Positions 42,938 through 55,215 of a stretch of 64,000 nucleotides of DNA are shown piece by piece; position 1 is the stretch's first letter; each line of letters begins with the position of its first letter. The DNA is taken from positions 20,838,658 to 20,902,657 of the forward strand of contig NC_012871.2 in NCBI RefSeq assembly GCF_000003195.3. Direction: 5' to 3'. The notes beneath the pieces were generated by a model. The model did not search any database and had not been told where the DNA came from. It was given only the letters and a program-made list of their open reading frames with translations. Position numbers and translations under genes: made by a program. The DNA comes from Sorghum bicolor. Taxonomy: Eukaryota; Streptophyta; Magnoliopsida; Poales; Poaceae.

Positions 42938-45900
42938 TTAGTCCACAGCACGATCCTCACCACTCTCGCCTACGCCCGAGCTAGTCTCACGAGGAAGCAC
43001 CTCAGGCTCAAATAGCTTGGCCAGCCTCTCTCCAGGAACCTCCGCGTCGTCGATCAAGGCGTGGAGCCTCTCTTCGTTCTCCGCGTCGGTCTTAGAGATG
43101 TCGGTGACGAAGCCGTGGGACACCACCTCCATGTCGTAGGAGAAGCCTGAGCAGACAACCGCCATCGCCCGCTTCACCTCGATGTGGAGGGCGTCCCGCA
43201 CCCGATCTCTCAGCGTCGCGCCTAGGTAGCACAGCTGGTCGACCAGTGCGTCGCCTCGAGCGTCCTCCTTCGACTCATCCATGGGCTCGATCTCCCAAGA
43301 GGACGAGAGATCGCTTATCGTCGTTCGCACTCGACGGTTCAAAGCAACCTCCGCCTCGAGCTGAGCCTTAGCACTGCGGGCCTCGACTTGGGCGGCCAAG
43401 AGTTCGTCCTTAAGCCCTATGAATGCCAATACAAGAAACTTTAGAAAAAACCAAGCACACCTCGAAAAGGAAGTTCGACAATAGAAACGTACCACGGATG
43501 CTCTCCTCCAGGGCCGTGTTCTCGCCAACCAATCTGGTGTTGGCCCTCTCAATCTCTTTGTTGGAGCGGGCCAGCTCAGTGTTGGCAACGCGGAGATCCT
43601 CGATCGCCTTGCCAGCCTGAGCAATGGCCCCACTCTTCTCCAACAGCTCTCCCTTCAGACGTTCGACGTCGTCAGAGAGCCTGCGGGATCGAGCCCGCTC
43701 CGCCTCGAGGTCTTCGAGGGCCTTCTTCTTGGCTTCCTCCGCAGCGCTCCTGGCGATCTCGCCGCTCACGTGCTCCACCTTCATCCTTTGAAAGGAGTCT
43801 CGAAGGGAGTCCAGGTCGGTCTTGAGAAGGCCCTTCTCCTTGTCCAAGTCAGCAATGACGTTCTTATAGGACAGGGCCTCCTCCCGGGCTTTTGATGCGG
43901 CCTCCTCGACCATCAGAGCCCGCTCCCGCAGCAGCGTCATCTCCTCCACCGCCTTTCTTGAGGCCTCTTGAGCCTCGACCAAGGCAGCCTCCCTCGCCTT
44001 CTTCTCCTCCTCGAGCGCTATGAGGTCTTTATAAGCCTTAAGGAGTTTTTCCTGCGACTCGAGGAGTTGGTCCTTGAGGACGGGGAGCTGCTCCCAACCG
44101 CCTCTCGTGGCGTGAATGAAGCTCGACTTGATGCGGGAGGTCTCTTTCATGTCCTGCAAGCCGGTGGTCAAACGGTTAGAACACAAAACCAATGGATCTA
44201 TAAGGACTAAGGACCGAAAAATACTTACAAAGTAAGCCGGTCCGAGACCGTTATTGATGATGTCCGACAGGAGCCCCACCACGTGCTTCATCCAAAGGCG
44301 GAGCTCCTCGACGTGTTCCCACTTCTCGGCCTCCTTCCGATCGTCGAGGAAGATGTTGGGCTCGGACGGATCGGTGGAAGCCCAGATACGAATCCGATCG
44401 GGACGCCAGTTCTCCATCTCCCGGTCAGCCCGCGCCTTGATGCCGCGGATAAGGTTCTCGACGGTCTCGAGGGAGCCCCCGTGGCGCAAGAACAAGTCGA
44501 CGAGGCATGGGAACCGCTCGTCGTCGTCTACCGTCTTCCAGGTGCCGTCTCCTCCCCGACGTCCCGATCTCATCCTCCTCAGAGGGAAAACGGTCCTCCC
44601 ACGCCCGACGCTCCTGGAGGAACCCTGGGGCGATTCCGTCCATGCCGTAGATCGTCCTCCTAATCTCGGACTCAGGGTCGACGGGGGTGCGCATCATGCA
44701 GGCAAGCGCCACCACACCGTCCGCCCGCCCCGACTCTGTCGGGATCGCGGCGGGCGCCCCTGGAAGGAGCCACGCTGGGGTTGGAGGGCCGAAAACCGGC
44801 AAATCCTCCTCCTGGTCTCCGGGTTCTTGCGGCGCCGGTGGTACAGGTTGGGGCGGACTGTGAGGAGGGGGCTCGAGCGGTCCTTCTTCCTGGCCCCCCT
44901 GCTGCTGCTGCTGTTGCTCCTCGAGCTCCTGCGACTCTTGTCGGCAGCCCTGCTCCTGCGGCTGCCGCCTTGCCTCGCGCTCCCGCTCCTCCTCCTCTTC
45001 CTTTTTCTTCTGCTCCTCAAGGGCGCGAAGACCAGTAGGCCAGGGCGTCCGTCCCGCGACAAGGGAGGTCGACGCCTCCTCATCCATAGGACGGGCATCC
45101 CTAGACGTCTCGTTGCCGCCAGACGTGTCGCTGATGGTAATGGGGTCCCCCTCGATCCCCGATCGGGGAGGCTCGGGGGCTCCCTCTTGCCCTTGGGTCT
45201 TGGCGACCTCGGCCTGTGTCGGCGGCGACGGGGTAGACTCGGGATGAGGCGGGGCACTCTCAGCGTCGGCCGGAGGTTGAGAGTCGGAGGAGCCTGTAAA
45301 ACAAAGAATATAGGCCGGTCACTATGATGACCAACGTAAGAGCATCGCAAGTCCCAGAATTAAGCTACAAACCTGGCTCCTTGGAGGCTGCTCCCGCTTT
45401 GAGCCTCTTCGCCATTGAAGGCTGGGCCTGCTCAAGCGTCTGCTTTAATCTGAGAAAAAAGGAACGAGCATAAAGAGACCGGTATACGAGGAAACAGGAG
45501 AACAAAAGTCACAACATCAAAGAGCTTACCCCACGGGGAGAACAGCTCGCCTGCCGGTGCCCCGACCGGTGGGCTTCGAGCCACCCCGCGTCAAGGTCCT
45601 AGGCCCCTCGAGGACAGGCGCTGGCCTTGGCCCAGCAACTTCCGCTTGGCGGGCACCAGGACTGGCGCTCCTGTGGCCAGTCTCTCCTTTCTCGAAGGCT
45701 GCGGCGCGACCACCAGTCAGTGGCCCCGTCGCCTGGGGCCTAGCATGGCTACCCATCCTGGGCGCAGGGGGAGGGCGCGGGGCGACCTGACCAGTCGTGG
45801 GCACGGGGGGGTGTCGGCGCGAGGGCAGAGAGATCCGCCTGGTCCCTCTTTCGGAGTTTCCATCCGTGGGGCGACGACGTCGCCTCGAGGCGGACCCTCG

Positions 45901-47192
45901 AGGATCCGGTCGAGGCGAGACGCCATCCCCTCGGAGTCGTCGCTGTCCTCATCACCATCTCCCCCATCATCGTCGCTGGGGGATTCTTCCTCAGGCTCCC
46001 CCCTCTGCCTGGATTTAGCTCGACGCGCGTCTAGTGCTTGGCGGTCAAGGTTCTTCTTCTTCTCTCCTTTCTTCTTAGAGTCCTTGTCGGACTTCAGTTT
46101 CTTAGCGGACTAGCGCCGTTTGTCGCGGTCGACCTCGTCCTCCTTTACTGGAGGCCTCGAGGACCGGACATCAATCCGTCCCTGCTAGAACAAAGGTAGA
46201 CTTAGAAAAAGGGAAGAAAGAAACCCAGAATCGAAGCTGTGCACGAGAAGAGAGCATACCAGATCGATCGAGCCCGCATCAGGCCTCATGGGGAAGCCGT
46301 TAACCTGCTCCGGCTTAAAGTCACCGGCAATTGCGGCCCTGACCCGGGCCGCGACTTCGTCGTTCACCGGAGCCTCGTTGGACATCCGGCACGCCTCGAG
46401 GTCACGAGATGAAACGCCAGGGCCCATCTCGTCCATCCTCAACGGTCGAGACATCAATGGGAGAACTCTCCGGTGATGGACGGTCGAGAGGACGAGAGCG
46501 GCAGTCAAGCCCTCCAGGCGAAGCTTCTTTAGGGCGTCGAGGAGGGGGTCGAGCCGCGATTGATGAGCTTGGACGACGCCGTATGTCCAGTCCGCTGGAC
46601 GCTCCGTGATCAGGCGACCGGAGTAAGCAGGCAGGAGGTTGTCGTCGTTCCGCAGATAAAACCACTGGGAGTCCCAGCCGGCGTGGTTAGTCGACAACCC
46701 CACTGGGATGTACTCACGCGGCCTATCCGTCTTCCCCGTCTTCTGCACGAGATTGAGGCATCCCGCCCGCACGGGTTTCCTCACGCCAGTGGTTCCGGTG
46801 GGGGCGTTGAAAAGCTCACCCCTGTAGAGGTGGAGCCACAGCTCCCAGTGGGGCATCATCCCCAGGTAGCCCTCGCACACCGCGGCGAAGACCGCCGCGA
46901 CGGTGATGGCGTTCGGGGAGAAGTGCTGGAGCTCCACCCCATAGTGGAGGCAGAGCGCCCGCATGAAGCGGCTCAGAGGAGCGCCCAGGCCGTGGCGGTG
47001 GAATTTGGCGAACGACACCACGTAGCCCTCGGGCGGCTGGGGCTCCCTGTGGTCCGCCGGTGGCGAGATCCACTCTGGCGACGATAGCGAGGTGCGGCGG
47101 CGCAGGAGTCCCTCTCTCTCAAGCTCTAGCAACCGGCGCTCCGTCATCGACGACGGGCGCCAGTCGTCGGCGGCGACGAGTCTCACAGGCAT
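42938..47192 (-). pseudogene. Antisense multi-exon gene of the Tat element (gypsy-type Transposase_28-like plus coiled coil), broken
   Basis: On the minus strand exon 1 (47,192-46,260, 311 codons) carries the plant putative-gypsy-type-transposon domain (GYVVSFAKFHRHGLGAP, then HFSPNAITVAAVFAAVCEGYLG). The donor is G/GTATGC at 46,260 and the acceptor TAGCAG at 46,182. Exon 2 is basic, then acidic, with a TAG after KRR. Further coding pieces include a Glu/Gln-rich part (45,087-44,600), a part with LFLRHGGSLETVENLI, a long coiled coil (44,155-43,494), and a final exon (about 43,418-42,938) starting LKDELLAAQVEA and ending EDRAVD. Introns with good signals lie at about 44,228-44,157 and 43,493-43,419. 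A frameshift lies near 44,570. Such antisense ORFs are known in Tat/Grande elements; their role is unknown. A TATA box lies 5-prime of exon 1. Confidence 0.8.
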
Positions 47193-47335
47193 CTTGGCTG
47201 GAAGGACGGTGGATCCGCTACCGCTCGAGGGGGTGCACGCGCGCGTGAGAGAGCAAGAGAACTAAGGCAACGAGAGGGATAAGGCGAGAATGAAGACGGG
47301 AGGCAGAAGGGAGAACGGCGGCGACGCTAGGGCAC

Positions 47336-47342
47336 ATTTATA
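47336..47342 (-). promoter_or_regulatory. TATA box of the antisense gene
   Basis: The minus strand reads CCTATAAATG about 145 bp before the ATG at 47,192. This supports a separate promoter for antisense transcription inside the element. Confidence 0.55.
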
Positions 47343-47666
47343 GGCAGCTGTCCACCAACAGGCAGATCCGATAAATGAGGTAACTCCTCCCCATAAATGC
47401 GCAGTCTAACGGTCCTTTCCCTCCTCTCAGGTGGAGCGCTCCGAATTCCACGCCAACATAGTGTCGTAACGTCTCCCAGCTAAAAAGGCGCGCCCAACGG
47501 GCAAGAAGGCGAACCGCCCACGGTCTCTTCCTTCCCTTGTAAGCCAAGGAAGTGTACCCATGAAAGCCTCGGGAGGTCGCAGGCTGGCCCACCGAAAGGG
47601 TTCGACAGCCGATCTCGAGCACCAGAGTCAAGGATCCCCAGCGAGTGGTCGAAGATCGAGACCCGC

Positions 47667-49560
47667 TGAAAGGTCCTAATATGGCTAGAGGGGGGTGAAT
47701 AGCCTATTTAAAAATTCTACAAACTCACTAGAGCAAGAGGTTAGTAAATAACAAAGCGAAGCTTTTTGCTCTAGCTCTAAAAGGGGTGTTTGCAAGCCAC
47801 CTATCCAACAATTCTAGTTGTTAAAATCACTAGGCACACAAGAGCTATGTCACTACTTACACTAGAGAGCTACCTAAAGTTTCTATATAAGTAAGTAAGC
47901 TACTCTAGTTTGCGGGAATGTAAGAGAGAAGGTTTGATCTTTATACCACCGCGTAGAGGGGATGAACCAATCAATAAAATGAAGTCCAATCACCGGGAGA
48001 AATCCAATGAACAAACACAAAGGAGACAAGCAATTTTTCTCCCGAGGTTCACGTGCTTGCCGGCACGCTACGTCCCCGTTGTGTCGACCAACACTTGGTG
48101 GTTCGGTGGCTAAGAGGTGTAGCACGAACCTCGTCCTCACTAGGACACCACAAGAACCTACCCACAAGTGAGGTAGCTCAATGACACGAGCAATCCACTA
48201 ATGTTGCCTTTGGCTCTCCGCTGAGGTAGGCACAAACCTCTCACAATCACTGGGAGATGGCCACGAACAATCACCAACTCGTGCCAATCCTCCTCCGCTG
48301 CTCCAAGCCGTCTAGGTGGCGGCAACCACCAAGAGTAACAAGAAAACCGCAGCCAAATCGATCCCCAAGTGCCACTAGATGCAATCACTCAAGCAAATGC
48401 ACTTGGAATCACTCCCAATCTCACAAAGATGTATAATCTATGAAGGAGATGAGTGGGAGGTGTTTGCTTAGGCTCACAAGGATGTCTAGTAGTCAAGAAT
48501 GCCAAGAGAGTCAGCCCCAAGCCGGCCAAACACGTATATATAGCCCCTCAAACAAATAGAGCTGTTGGCTCTTTCACTGGGCAAAACACGGGGTCACCGG
48601 ACGCTCTTAAAGGGGCACCGGACGCTCAACACCAGCGTCCGGTGCTCCGCGTGTCAGAGTCTAACGGTAACCTGCAGAGCACCGAACGCTGAGCAGGTTG
48701 GCACCGGACGCGTCCGGTGCACACCGGACTCATGCGCAGAGAGCTCCGCAAACTTGCAGGGTCACCGGACGCAAGCCACCGGACGCACCCTTAGCGTCCG
48801 GTGCTCACCGGACTCATGCGCAGAGAGGTTTGCAAAACTTCCTCACACCGGACGCACACCACCGGACGCTCCAAGCTGTGTCCGGTGCCTATCGTCCGGT
48901 GCCTAACCCTAACCGAGTCAGGCAGCCTGCACACCGGACGCTCAGACACAGCGTCCGGTGCCTCTGAGCCAGCGTCCGGTGAGTGTTCCTCAGCGAGAAA
49001 CACTCCCGCGACTTCTCCAATTTTCCCACCGGCGCAATAGAAAATATGCACTTCATTTTCTCGAAAAGCGCCGAATCCCAAGAGGAACCCATCCTCTCTC
49101 TACCCTTCAAACTCCACCTCCTTCTCAAAGTGTGCCAACACCACAACGTGTAAACCAACATGTGCACGTGTGTTAGCATTTTCGCAAACATTTTCTTTGA
49201 AGGAGTTAAGTTAGCTCACTAGATTCTAAATGCATGCACATGAACAATGACACCTAGTGGCACTTGATAACCGCTTAGCCAAAGAATTCCCCTCTTTATA
49301 GTACGTCTATCTATCCTAAATGTGATCACACCCTCTATGGTGTCTTGATCACCAAAACCAAAACCCTAAGCAATACCTTTGCCTTGATCTCCATAGGGTT
49401 TTGTTTTTCTCTTTCTTCTTTTCCAAGTTGAGCACATCACCATGATCATCACTTGCTCCATCACTTGGCATGTACCAACCTCATTAAGTCTACACACACT
49501 TTAGTATAGAGGTTAGTACTAGGGTTTCATCAATTATCCAAAACCAAACTAGGGCTTTCA
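47667..49560 (+). mobile_element. Solo LTR of a Sirevirus-like Ty1/copia family, copy 1 (1894 bp)
   Basis: It starts TGAAAGGTCC and ends GGGCTTTCA, and is flanked by CCCGC on both sides (47,662-47,666 and 49,561-49,565). TATATATAG lies at 48,536-48,543. Downstream is a dense set of CACCGGACGC/GCGTCCGGTG units in both orientations (48,590-48,980), including a perfect 20-bp palindrome at 48,701-48,720. Such CACCGGAC...GTCCGGTG palindromes are a known mark of Sirevirus LTRs. No internal region remains, so it is a product of LTR-LTR recombination. It lies inside the Tat element and must be younger than it. Confidence 0.88.
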
Positions 49561-50028
49561 CCCGCCTCGAAGGCTTGCTGGGGATGTCCAAGGTAGGGTC
49601 AAGACAGTCGAGAGGAATCCCCCCGATGGGAGGCATCGAGCCGCCGGACTCTATCGAATGAGACCGGTATCCCCGACCACGTCGACCCTGCTTTATGAGA
49701 ACGCCTCCGGGCTATAGCTGACCCCCTCGAAAGGGGCAGAGGTTCTCACTTGGATTACCCATTAGGAACTCAATCTAGGGTGGATGACGCTCGCTCTATC
49801 GAGAGTACGTCGAAACCCTCACGCAAAGCGTGCCAATCAGGACCTTCCACCACCGGTGTCGACAACGTTTCTGAGAATTAGGCAATATAACCCTCGAAGG
49901 AGTCAAAAACTCCTCCAAGGGCTCGGGGGCTACCCCCGCTGGGTCGCTCGCGCGCCCCCACGGAGATTCGACCTCAAAATAAAGCCTCCACTCGAGCGCC
50001 AGCGCTCAAATGGAGACTCAGGGGCTAC
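49561..50028 (+). other. 3-prime non-coding end of Tat element 2, with polypurine-like tract
   Basis: This is the continuation of the Tat 3-prime region after the solo LTR. Just before the 3-prime LTR the text GAGACTCAGGGGCTAC (50,013-50,028) is the likely plus-strand primer site. The phrase GGGCTCGGGGGCTACCCCCG occurs near 49,920-49,940. Confidence 0.55.
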
Positions 50029-51068
50029 TGTCGAGGGTATCAGAAGGGGTACCCTCACCAATGCACGTAATGAGATTACCCGTACGCAGGTCGAGGCCCT
50101 CAACTCGACGCTCTGGTCAGACATACATACGTCAACGACCGTAGCCTTGAAGACGGAAAAGGCGTCGAGCGAATCGATCAGGGCTCGAGCGCGAGCTACT
50201 GTCGAATACGGAAACGGGCTCGCGCGAACCAAGAGGCGTCGAGCGCAAGGACGCCGCCCGCCGCCTGACGCACGCACGGGAACCAGGGCATTTAATGCGC
50301 CTGACGCGTTCTCACCTAACACGCCAGTCACGGGAAGCGTGATAGGGAACAGGCACCCGTCCCATCATCCCTTTTGCAGCCTTCCCGCCAAACGACTCAG
50401 AACGTGCCAGGACGCGGGAAGCAGGGATGGAACATCTAATCAGAACCCCCTCGAGACATCTAAGGTCAACGCTTGGGACGACAAGGCGCTACGCGGCGTC
50501 CCACCCTCGACCAGATATGTTCCCTTCTAGGAAAAGGGTTGGGCGTCGACTGACAGCACCGCAACCACTCCGCCGAATCTGCCACTATACCGTACAGGCG
50601 TGCGACCGGTGAACCAGCCCAAGACGGCGCGCAGAGCAGGATACAGGGGCACGCGTAATCATCACCAGGCTACCAAGACAGGACGGCTCGAGACCACGCC
50701 GGTACGGAGGCCTCGAGTAGGTCAACGCGCCATGCTCCTATCGACCCCTACTCTGACATCTATACATGTACCCTAGGTCTCTCCTTGGAGCTATAAAAGG
50801 GGAGACCGGGGAATAGACATAGACACAACACTACATCCATACGCAGTAGAACTCCCATACTCCACCTCACTCCATACCACGCTTGTATTCGCCCCTGTAC
50901 AAGCACTTAGGTGCTAGATAATACAAATTTCCCTCCCCAGCTGGACGTAGGGCCTTCTCTTGCCCGAACCAGGATAAATCTTTGTGTCTTCTTGCATCAC
51001 CATCTGGGAAAGGGAGCACGCATACAAATTTACTCGTTGGTGTGACCCCCGTGGGGAAAACACCGACA
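50029..51068 (+). repeat. 3-prime LTR of Tat element 2 (1040 bp)
   Basis: It is the partner of 34,916-35,958, with the same TGTCG and CGACA ends and about 98% identity by eye. Confidence 0.96.
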
Positions 51069-51073
51069 ATGAA

Positions 51074-53929
51074 TATTTGCCTTCATAATTTATTTAGTGT
51101 CACAATGTGTTGCTTCCTTTCAGAGAGCTAAATATTTGTGCAGCCATCATTGCATTTTGTTGTATTTCGTTCATAACAATACCTGATTACATACCTTGCT
51201 GCACTGCATTCAGAAGAGACATGTGCCTTCTCGACAAGGCAGAAGTGCCTCCATTGTCTCTGTAGGGGCTTAATTCAGTATTCACATTGAAGCCACAACA
51301 ACCATTTGTAGTAGGGGGCTTAATTCGTCATTCACACCGAAGTCTAGGTTTTCATTTGTTCTAATAGCTGTTTTCCATATTTCAGATCTTAGACTTCTTG
51401 ACTTAGCTGGCAATGAATTGTTATGGTGGCAGGTAACACAATGTGTTAGCCTGCCCCAATCAGTGGCAGATCTAGGGGTATTCCCCAGTATTCCCAGGAA
51501 TACCTAACTATTTTGGTACACTTTTATGTAAATATGTGTATATACTTATATATATAAATGTATAATGATATAATATATAGTATTTTGCACATTTGAGCTC
51601 AAAACATGTCAAAAACTAGCATTTCATTTAGAATTCTATATTCTAGAAAGCAAATATTAGTTTAAAGCTGCTAACTTGCAGTACAATTGACTATATTTTC
51701 AACCTATAGATTAACTTTGTGGAAGTAGGAATACCCAAGTTTAAAATTCTGGCTCCGCCACTGGCCCCAATCCTCCAGTGGATTTGCCTAATGGATGTGA
51801 GTTCTCAGGAATTGGATTTTTTTGTTAGTAATTTTGGGATGATAAATTGGGAGAACTATATAGTGTGCTTTTAGCTACTGAGGGAAGAGGTGATCCCACA
51901 AGTATCTGCTTGGTCAACTATTAGTTTGCAGCTCTCTGCCATTTAGTTAGATTATGTATATGTGCTAATCCAAATTGTTACTTGTATGCCGTGCCATAAA
52001 GCCTTAAGTGAGGATAATCTATTCTATAGAAAAACTATGAACAAATTCATGTTATATTAATATTAGAGATTAATATTTATCATATTACTGTTCCTCTCCC
52101 TTCTAAAGAGATGCTTGACATGAACAAAATCATGGAGAAAAAATATGAACAAATTCGTTATTCTCAGACCATTCACTATCTTCTATCTAGCTGTTTTCTT
52201 TCACTTTTCTCTATGAATTGTAATCTTGGTTATATAGGTATATTTTGTGTGCTGGGTGCCAAGCATTGTTCTATCAAAGTAATGAAATCCATTTTCTGTC
52301 GTTTGTTCTTCATATAAATATAATATATAATAGTTATCATTGCAACAACTCTTTCTAATTCTTAAATAAGGAAAAGCATTCTATCGTTTAACCTTTGCTT
52401 TCCCATCACACATGCCGAAGTTTATTAATATGTCAACTATTTTCATGACATTTTTTAGATTAATGAATTGTTGCCTTGCCTCAGTTTGTAGGTTGATCGT
52501 CTCTGATGGGGTAGTGGTTTCCTCATGCAGATAATGGCTTTTGTGTAGCCCACGAAATAATTGGGACCTGATTTTAGCAAATGTGACTTATGAGATTAAT
52601 GTGCACTTTAAAATGCTTGAAAAAAACAGTAAAAATTGTTCTGGTTATATTTGTGTTTCTGTGCCCCAAGATGTTACAAGCTGCATAGTCTATATTTTTA
52701 ATTTAAATTTTGATTTGCCCCAAACATGTTGGCCCTTGTACTGGGCATGAGGGTAGGCTAATAACAGCTGGAGGGTGTATACTAAGTGTTCTACCGATTG
52801 CGGGTGTATACTTAGTGTTCTACCGATTGCAGCCAGTTTATGTATGATCGACCTCTACAGTATGTGTCATCTAGCATTCAAAAAAAAGGTGACATATTGG
52901 CTTCCCCAACTTTTCTCCTCATGCTTACGTGAAGCAGCATTTTATTGTCTTATCATTGTCTTGCATATATTTACATATATTGGTTCAAGCAAGCAGATGA
53001 TAAATTGGATTACCTAGGCGTGTATGTATGTTTTAGTAGTGGACTGTCATTATGGCTGGAACACGTTAAGTGTCATTATTATGGACTGTCATTATGGTCT
53101 ACCTGAGCATGTTATTTAATCTGAATTGGTTGGTTGTAATATACTGTCTTCATATATAGGATATACTTTCTATTTTTGGGGGGCAATTTCCTGTCTTTCA
53201 TCTGCAACTATTTGCATCCTTGAATCAAAGTGTTTCCCTGAATCAACACAAGTGCTGATATAATTTTACATTTGTTTTCGCGTTGTACATGAATCAATCC
53301 AATGAAATGTTGTCCGGTAAACATCTTAAAATGACCTTTCATTGTCTCTTGGCTGAAGCTTTATAATACAATTACATTGCATGGTTTAATATAGCTGGAA
53401 ATTAGAGATGGCAGAGGTGAGGGCTATGGTCTTAAGCATGATTATCACAGATATGATGCACACTAAATAATATTCATTATAGGGCCAATTAGAGGTTTGT
53501 ACACTGAAGATGTCAACTTTAACTAAAATACAAGTAGTTCCTCTTACGATTGATTCATTATTGTTACTGTTTATTTGACAATCGTTGTATAGTGCAGTGA
53601 CTAGAAAGGAATGGACTTGTCTGTTGAACAAAGAGCTTGCTGCTACAACCAACAAAATCTGTCAAATGAAGAAATGCAGATGTGTGCACAGACAATGTTG
53701 CTACCCAATTGACAAAAAGAGCCTCTTATAGATACTCTAATCCTAATCTTAGGTGTTGGCCCTACAATGATAGTAGAAACCAAGAATGACTATATGTATC
53801 GTTTGCTTATAAAGTATTGTGTTTTTCACACCATTGCAGGGTGCCCTTTGGGCGCCTGATGTTAAAGATACTATACTTTTGGTCTTATCTCCCTGAAAAT
53901 ACTTTTGTGATCTCTTATGTTTTACTTAT
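51074..53929. other. Low-complexity intergenic or decayed gene region
   Basis: This continues the locus split by the Tat element. A 47-bp stretch at 51,386-51,432 is bounded by TTTCAG and GTAACA and reads LRLLDLAGNELLW, similar to a leucine-rich repeat. A 29-bp unit (GTGTATACTAAGTGTTCTAC, then CGATTG) is duplicated at 52,771-52,830. I find no complete gene. Confidence 0.4.
51461..51763. mobile_element. hAT-type MITE (303 bp) with 8-bp target duplication
   Basis: The ends CAGTGGCAGATCTAGG and CTGGCTCCGCCACTG are inverted repeats of the hAT kind. GCCCCAAT occurs exactly at 51,453-51,460 and 51,764-51,771. The interior is AT-rich and non-coding. Confidence 0.95.
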
Positions 53930-54688
53930 GAGTAAAGTCCATCACCGGTCCCTAAACTTGTTTGGGTGTGTCATCCCGATCCTTAAACTCACAAAACGAT
54001 TGTTTAGGTACCTAAACTTGTTCAGCTGTGTCAGCCTAGTCCCTAAACTTAGAAATCTCCCATATAGGTCCTCAAACTTGTTCAGTCGTATCATCCCGGT
54101 CCCTAAACTTGTTTTTAAGTCATCCAGATCAAAGCAGGGCGAATATAAAAACTCTATATAGGAAAATAATTTATAACTTTTTCATATGAACTCAAATGAA
54201 GATAAACTTTATATCAAATTTGTAGTAAGCAATGCGATCTACAACTTTGTAGTTGAAAAGTTTTTAAATTGAAATCTTTTGGGGTCCCAAAAAATTTTGT
54301 GATATTAAACAACTTTAAATAAAAAACATTTCAACTATAAAGTTGTAGAACACATTAAGGGCTACAACTTTGATATAAAGTTTGTCTTCATTCGAGTACA
54401 TATGAAAAATTTATGAATTATTTTTAATATAGAGTTTTTAGATCACTTTGTTTTGACCTAGATGAGACTTAAAATCAAGTTTAGGGACCTGGATGACACA
54501 ACTGAACAAATTTGAGGACTTAAACGGGTGATTTCTAAGTTTAGGGACCGAGATGACACGACTAAACAAGTTTAGGGACTGAGATGATACAGACGAACAA
54601 GTTCGAGGACCTAAATCGTCGATTTGCGAGTTTAGGGACCGGGATGACACATTAATACAAGTTTAGGGACCGGTGGTGGACTTTACTC
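53930..54688. mobile_element. Mutator-like MITE (759 bp) with long repeat-built terminal arms
   Basis: TTTACTTAT occurs at 53,921-53,929 and 54,689-54,697, the 9-bp duplication of Mutator-type elements. The arms start GAGTAAAGTCCA and are inverted over more than 200 bp. Each arm consists of about five degenerate units with GGTCCCTAAACTTGTT and TGTCATCCCG. The centre is AT-rich with TACAACTTTG repeats in both orientations. No transposase is present. Confidence 0.92.
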
Positions 54689-55215
54689 TTTACTTATCTA
54701 CGCCCTTTGTACTGTTTACATGTCAACTCTGTAATATGAATCATTTGTGCTTTTTACGAAATTAGCCATTATGCTTTTCATTGCTGATGAATGAAGCAAT
54801 TCTCTTGTGAACTTGCTAAAATTTAATGCTATGGAAGATATGTCATGATAGGGCGCCCGTGTTCTAGTAATATTGAAAAGGCCTAAAGGGAGAAAGAGTG
54901 ACGAACGGCACGCAGAAAATAAAATGATAAAAAAAACAAAACATGTCAGGTGGAGTGAGAGGAGCAGTAGTCCCATGTGCGTGCGCAGTGTGTGTTCTCG
55001 GTATCTAGGCCTGGAATCAAATGTGGACGGGAAACAAGTGGGAAAGGGCAAGCAGTGTTGACTGTTACGAATCTTAAAGCACAACGTAGGGACTAGATAA
55101 GGCATGCGTGCGCATGCCGTTGCGGTTTTGTCCATTCGCTGTATGCATTCTTATACACATACATGAGTGACAGTGACCCCATATACGCTGAAGACGTAGA
55201 AAATGACATGCATTA

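Larger units (their letters stand above)
34916..51068 (+). mobile_element. Complete Tat-lineage Ty3/gypsy element (16.15 kb with a nested solo LTR)
   Basis: LTRs at 34,916-35,958 and 50,029-51,068 are flanked by perfect ATGAA copies (34,911-34,915 and 51,069-51,073). Inside are the primer site, gag-protease, pol with two RNase H domains and integrase on the plus strand, then a long 3-prime region with an antisense multi-exon gene. Removing the nested solo LTR and its 5-bp duplication leaves about 14.25 kb, near the size of large Tat elements such as Grande. By eye the LTRs differ by about 20 substitutions and three single-base gaps in about 1,040 bp. That is about 2%, or under a million years at 1.3e-8 per site per year. 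The coding frames are broken, so it is not autonomous. Confidence 0.96.

Noticed and set aside
48590..48980. Regularly spaced CACCGGACGC repeats that look a little like a CRISPR array
   Set aside because: The units occur in both orientations with irregular spacers inside a plant LTR flanked by a 5-bp duplication.
54716..55135. 139-codon minus-strand frame with a hydrophobic stretch
   Set aside because: No domain, no splice or promoter support, and the start lies in AT-rich intergenic DNA beside a MITE.
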